DNA of 64,000 nucleotides from Actinomycetota bacterium (GTDB lineage Bacteria; Actinomycetota; Actinomycetes; Nanopelagicales; Nanopelagicaceae). The stretch covers positions 39,440 to 103,439 of the forward strand of contig RGHD01000001.1 of NCBI GenBank assembly GCA_010024385.1, given 5' to 3'. Under the pieces are notes generated by a model. That model worked only from the letters and a program-made list of their open reading frames with translations, made no database searches and was not told the origin of the DNA. The translations under genes and the position numbers were made by a program. The first letter of the stretch is position 1; each line of letters begins with the position of its first letter. Below are positions 62,535 to 64,000 of this stretch, piece by piece.

Positions 62535-62837
62535 ATGGCTGAAATATCCCGATTACCCCGTCCCGTAGCTGATGAATGGGAATGGCAGTACCAAGGTGCA
62601 TGCCGCGAGCTTCCAAGTGAGATGTTTTTTCATCCCGATGGAGAACGTGGTCCGCGCCGGCGCAATCGTGAAAACACTGCAAAAGCAATCTGTGCTTCAT
62701 GTCCAGTTATTGCTGCATGCCGAGCACATGCACTTGCTGTGCAAGAGCCATATGGAATTTGGGGTGGCCTTTCAGAAGATGATCGCTTAGCAATTCTAGG
62801 TAAAGACGTTACTCCAGATGTTTCACATGCATCATAA
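62535..62837 (+). CDS. WhiB-family Fe-S transcriptional regulator
   Basis: C...CASCPVIAAC, GIWGGLSEDDR; upstream in-frame ATG at 62529 also possible. Confidence 0.94.
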   Translation: MAEISRLPRPVADEWEWQYQGACRELPSEMFFHPDGERGPRRRNRENTAKAICASCPVIAACRAHALAVQEPYGIWGGLSEDDRLAILGKDVTPDVSHAS

Positions 62838-62866
62838 GTTTTAACTCTCCTCCTGAGTTGAAAAAG

Positions 62867-62899
62867 AAAAGCCCCGCAGTTTTATCTGCGGGGCTTTTC
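62867..62899. terminator. bidirectional terminator between whiB and groEL
   Basis: GAAAAGCCCCGCAG...CTGCGGGGCTTTTC. Confidence 0.9.
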
Positions 62900-62914
62900 T
62901 ACTGAGTTCTTATC

Positions 62915-64000
62915 TTAGTGGCTATGTCCACCTGGACCATGTGAATGTCCATGTCCTCCTGCAGCTTCAGCTGCTGCTTGCTCTGCTGGCTTTTCAAATA
63001 CAACTGCTTCAGTTGTAATGAACATTGCTGCAATTGATGCAGCGTTAGCTAGAGCTGAACGAGTTACCTTCACTGGATCGATGACTCCATCTTTTGCTAG
63101 ATCGCCATAGATATCAGTTGCAGCATTGAAACCTTCATTAGGCTTCATTGCACGAACTTTTGCAACTACTACGTAGCCTTCAAGTCCTGCATTTTCTGCA
63201 ATCCAACGAAGTGGCTCATCGCAAGCCTTGCGCACTAAACGCACGCCCACTGCCTTATCACCAGTAAATCCAAGATCACCTTCGAGAGCATCAGCTGCAT
63301 GAACAAGTGCTGCGCCTCCGCCAACAACAATTCCCTCTTCAACTGCTGCGCGAGTAGCTGAGATTGCATCCTCAAGACGGTGCTTCTTTTCATTGAGTTC
63401 TACCTCAGTGTGTGCTCCAACTTTGATGACGCAAACGCCACCGGCAAGCTTTGCAACACGCTCTTGTAGCTTCTCTTTATCCCAAGAAGAGTCCGAGTTT
63501 TCAATCTCTTTGCGAAGTTCACTAACACGGGCAGCAACTGCGCCTTTATCTCCAGCGCCTTCAACAATTGTTGTTGCATCCTTTGAAACCACGATGCGAC
63601 GAGCGCGACCGAGATCGTCTAAAGTTGCAGCATCTAGCTTCATACCAATTTCAGCAGAGATAACTTGTCCGCCAGTTAGCGTTGCGATGTCTTGCAACAT
63701 TGCCTTACGGCGATCACCAAAGCCAGGAGCCTTAACTGCCACGGAAGTAAACACTCCACGCATGCGGTTAACAACTAGCGTAGAGAGAGCTTCACCTTCG
63801 ATGTCATCAGCGATTATCAATAGAGGCTTTGATGTAGCAGATACTTTCTCGAGGATTGGAAGTAGCTCTGCTAAAGCAGAGATTTTTCCAGCTGAAATAA
63901 GTACGTATGCATCTTCAAGAATTGATTCCATACGATCTTGATCTGTCACAAAATATGGAGAGATGTAGCCCTTATCGAACTGCATACCTTCTGTAAACTC
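62915..64000 (-). CDS. groEL: chaperonin GroEL, C-terminal part (5' end beyond window), His-rich C-terminus
   Basis: [36 protein letters not shown]-terminus [13 protein letters not shown]. Confidence 0.96.
   Translation of the reverse strand, partial: EFTEGMQFDKGYISPYFVTDQDRMESILEDAYVLISAGKISALAELLPILEKVSATSKPLLIIADDIEGEALSTLVVNRMRGVFTSVAVKAPGFGDRRKAMLQDIATLTGGQVISAEIGMKLDAATLDDLGRARRIVVSKDATTIVEGAGDKGAVAARVSELRKEIENSDSSWDKEKLQERVAKLAGGVCVIKVGAHTEVELNEKKHRLEDAISATRAAVEEGIVVGGGAALVHAADALEGDLGFTGDKAVGVRLVRKACDEPLRWIAENAGLEGYVVVAKVRAMKPNEGFNAATDIYGDLAKDGVIDPVKVTRSALANAASIAAMFITTEAVVFEKPAEQAAAEAAGGHGHSHGPGGHSH

Noticed and set aside
63393-63941. 182-aa + strand ORF
   Set aside because: Antisense to groEL.

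Overview
The window is a compact actinobacterial chromosome segment. Gene order and the actinorhodopsin suggest a streamlined freshwater lineage of the acI / Nanopelagicales type; this is an inference. It is almost entirely protein-coding, with no CRISPR array, prophage, transposase or restriction/defence island visible. Recognisable blocks are: tsaC-prmC-prfA-rpmE-rho-thrB-thrC-hom-lysA-argS; a xylose-type ABC transporter plus xylose isomerase; metY, a small membrane protein and actinorhodopsin; rph/rdgB/murI/clpS; argF and pntAB; ssrA-smpB-ftsX-ftsE-prfB; a small Tad-like pilin cluster; an orphan E1-like (TOMM/PqqD-ThiF type) protein with metalloprotease-family neighbours; UPF0182, copA, hisN, rsgA, aroA; sigR/rsrA; sodN/sodX; kgd; and a MerR-B12 (CarH/LitR-like) regulator divergent from whiB, next to groEL. 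RNA genes are tRNA-Leu(TAG), tRNA-fMet(CAT) and tmRNA. I did not find an obvious large new system. The best leads are: an antenna-compatible actinorhodopsin followed by an uncharacterised membrane protein; a CarH-like regulator facing a WhiB promoter that carries direct repeats; an orphan E1-like protein beside motor-less Tad pilins; a membrane protein with a histone-H1-like cytoplasmic tail; a Lon-like secreted protease lacking its PDZ domain; and an unexplained nested hairpin. All family names come from reading the sequence and remembered motifs, with no database search.
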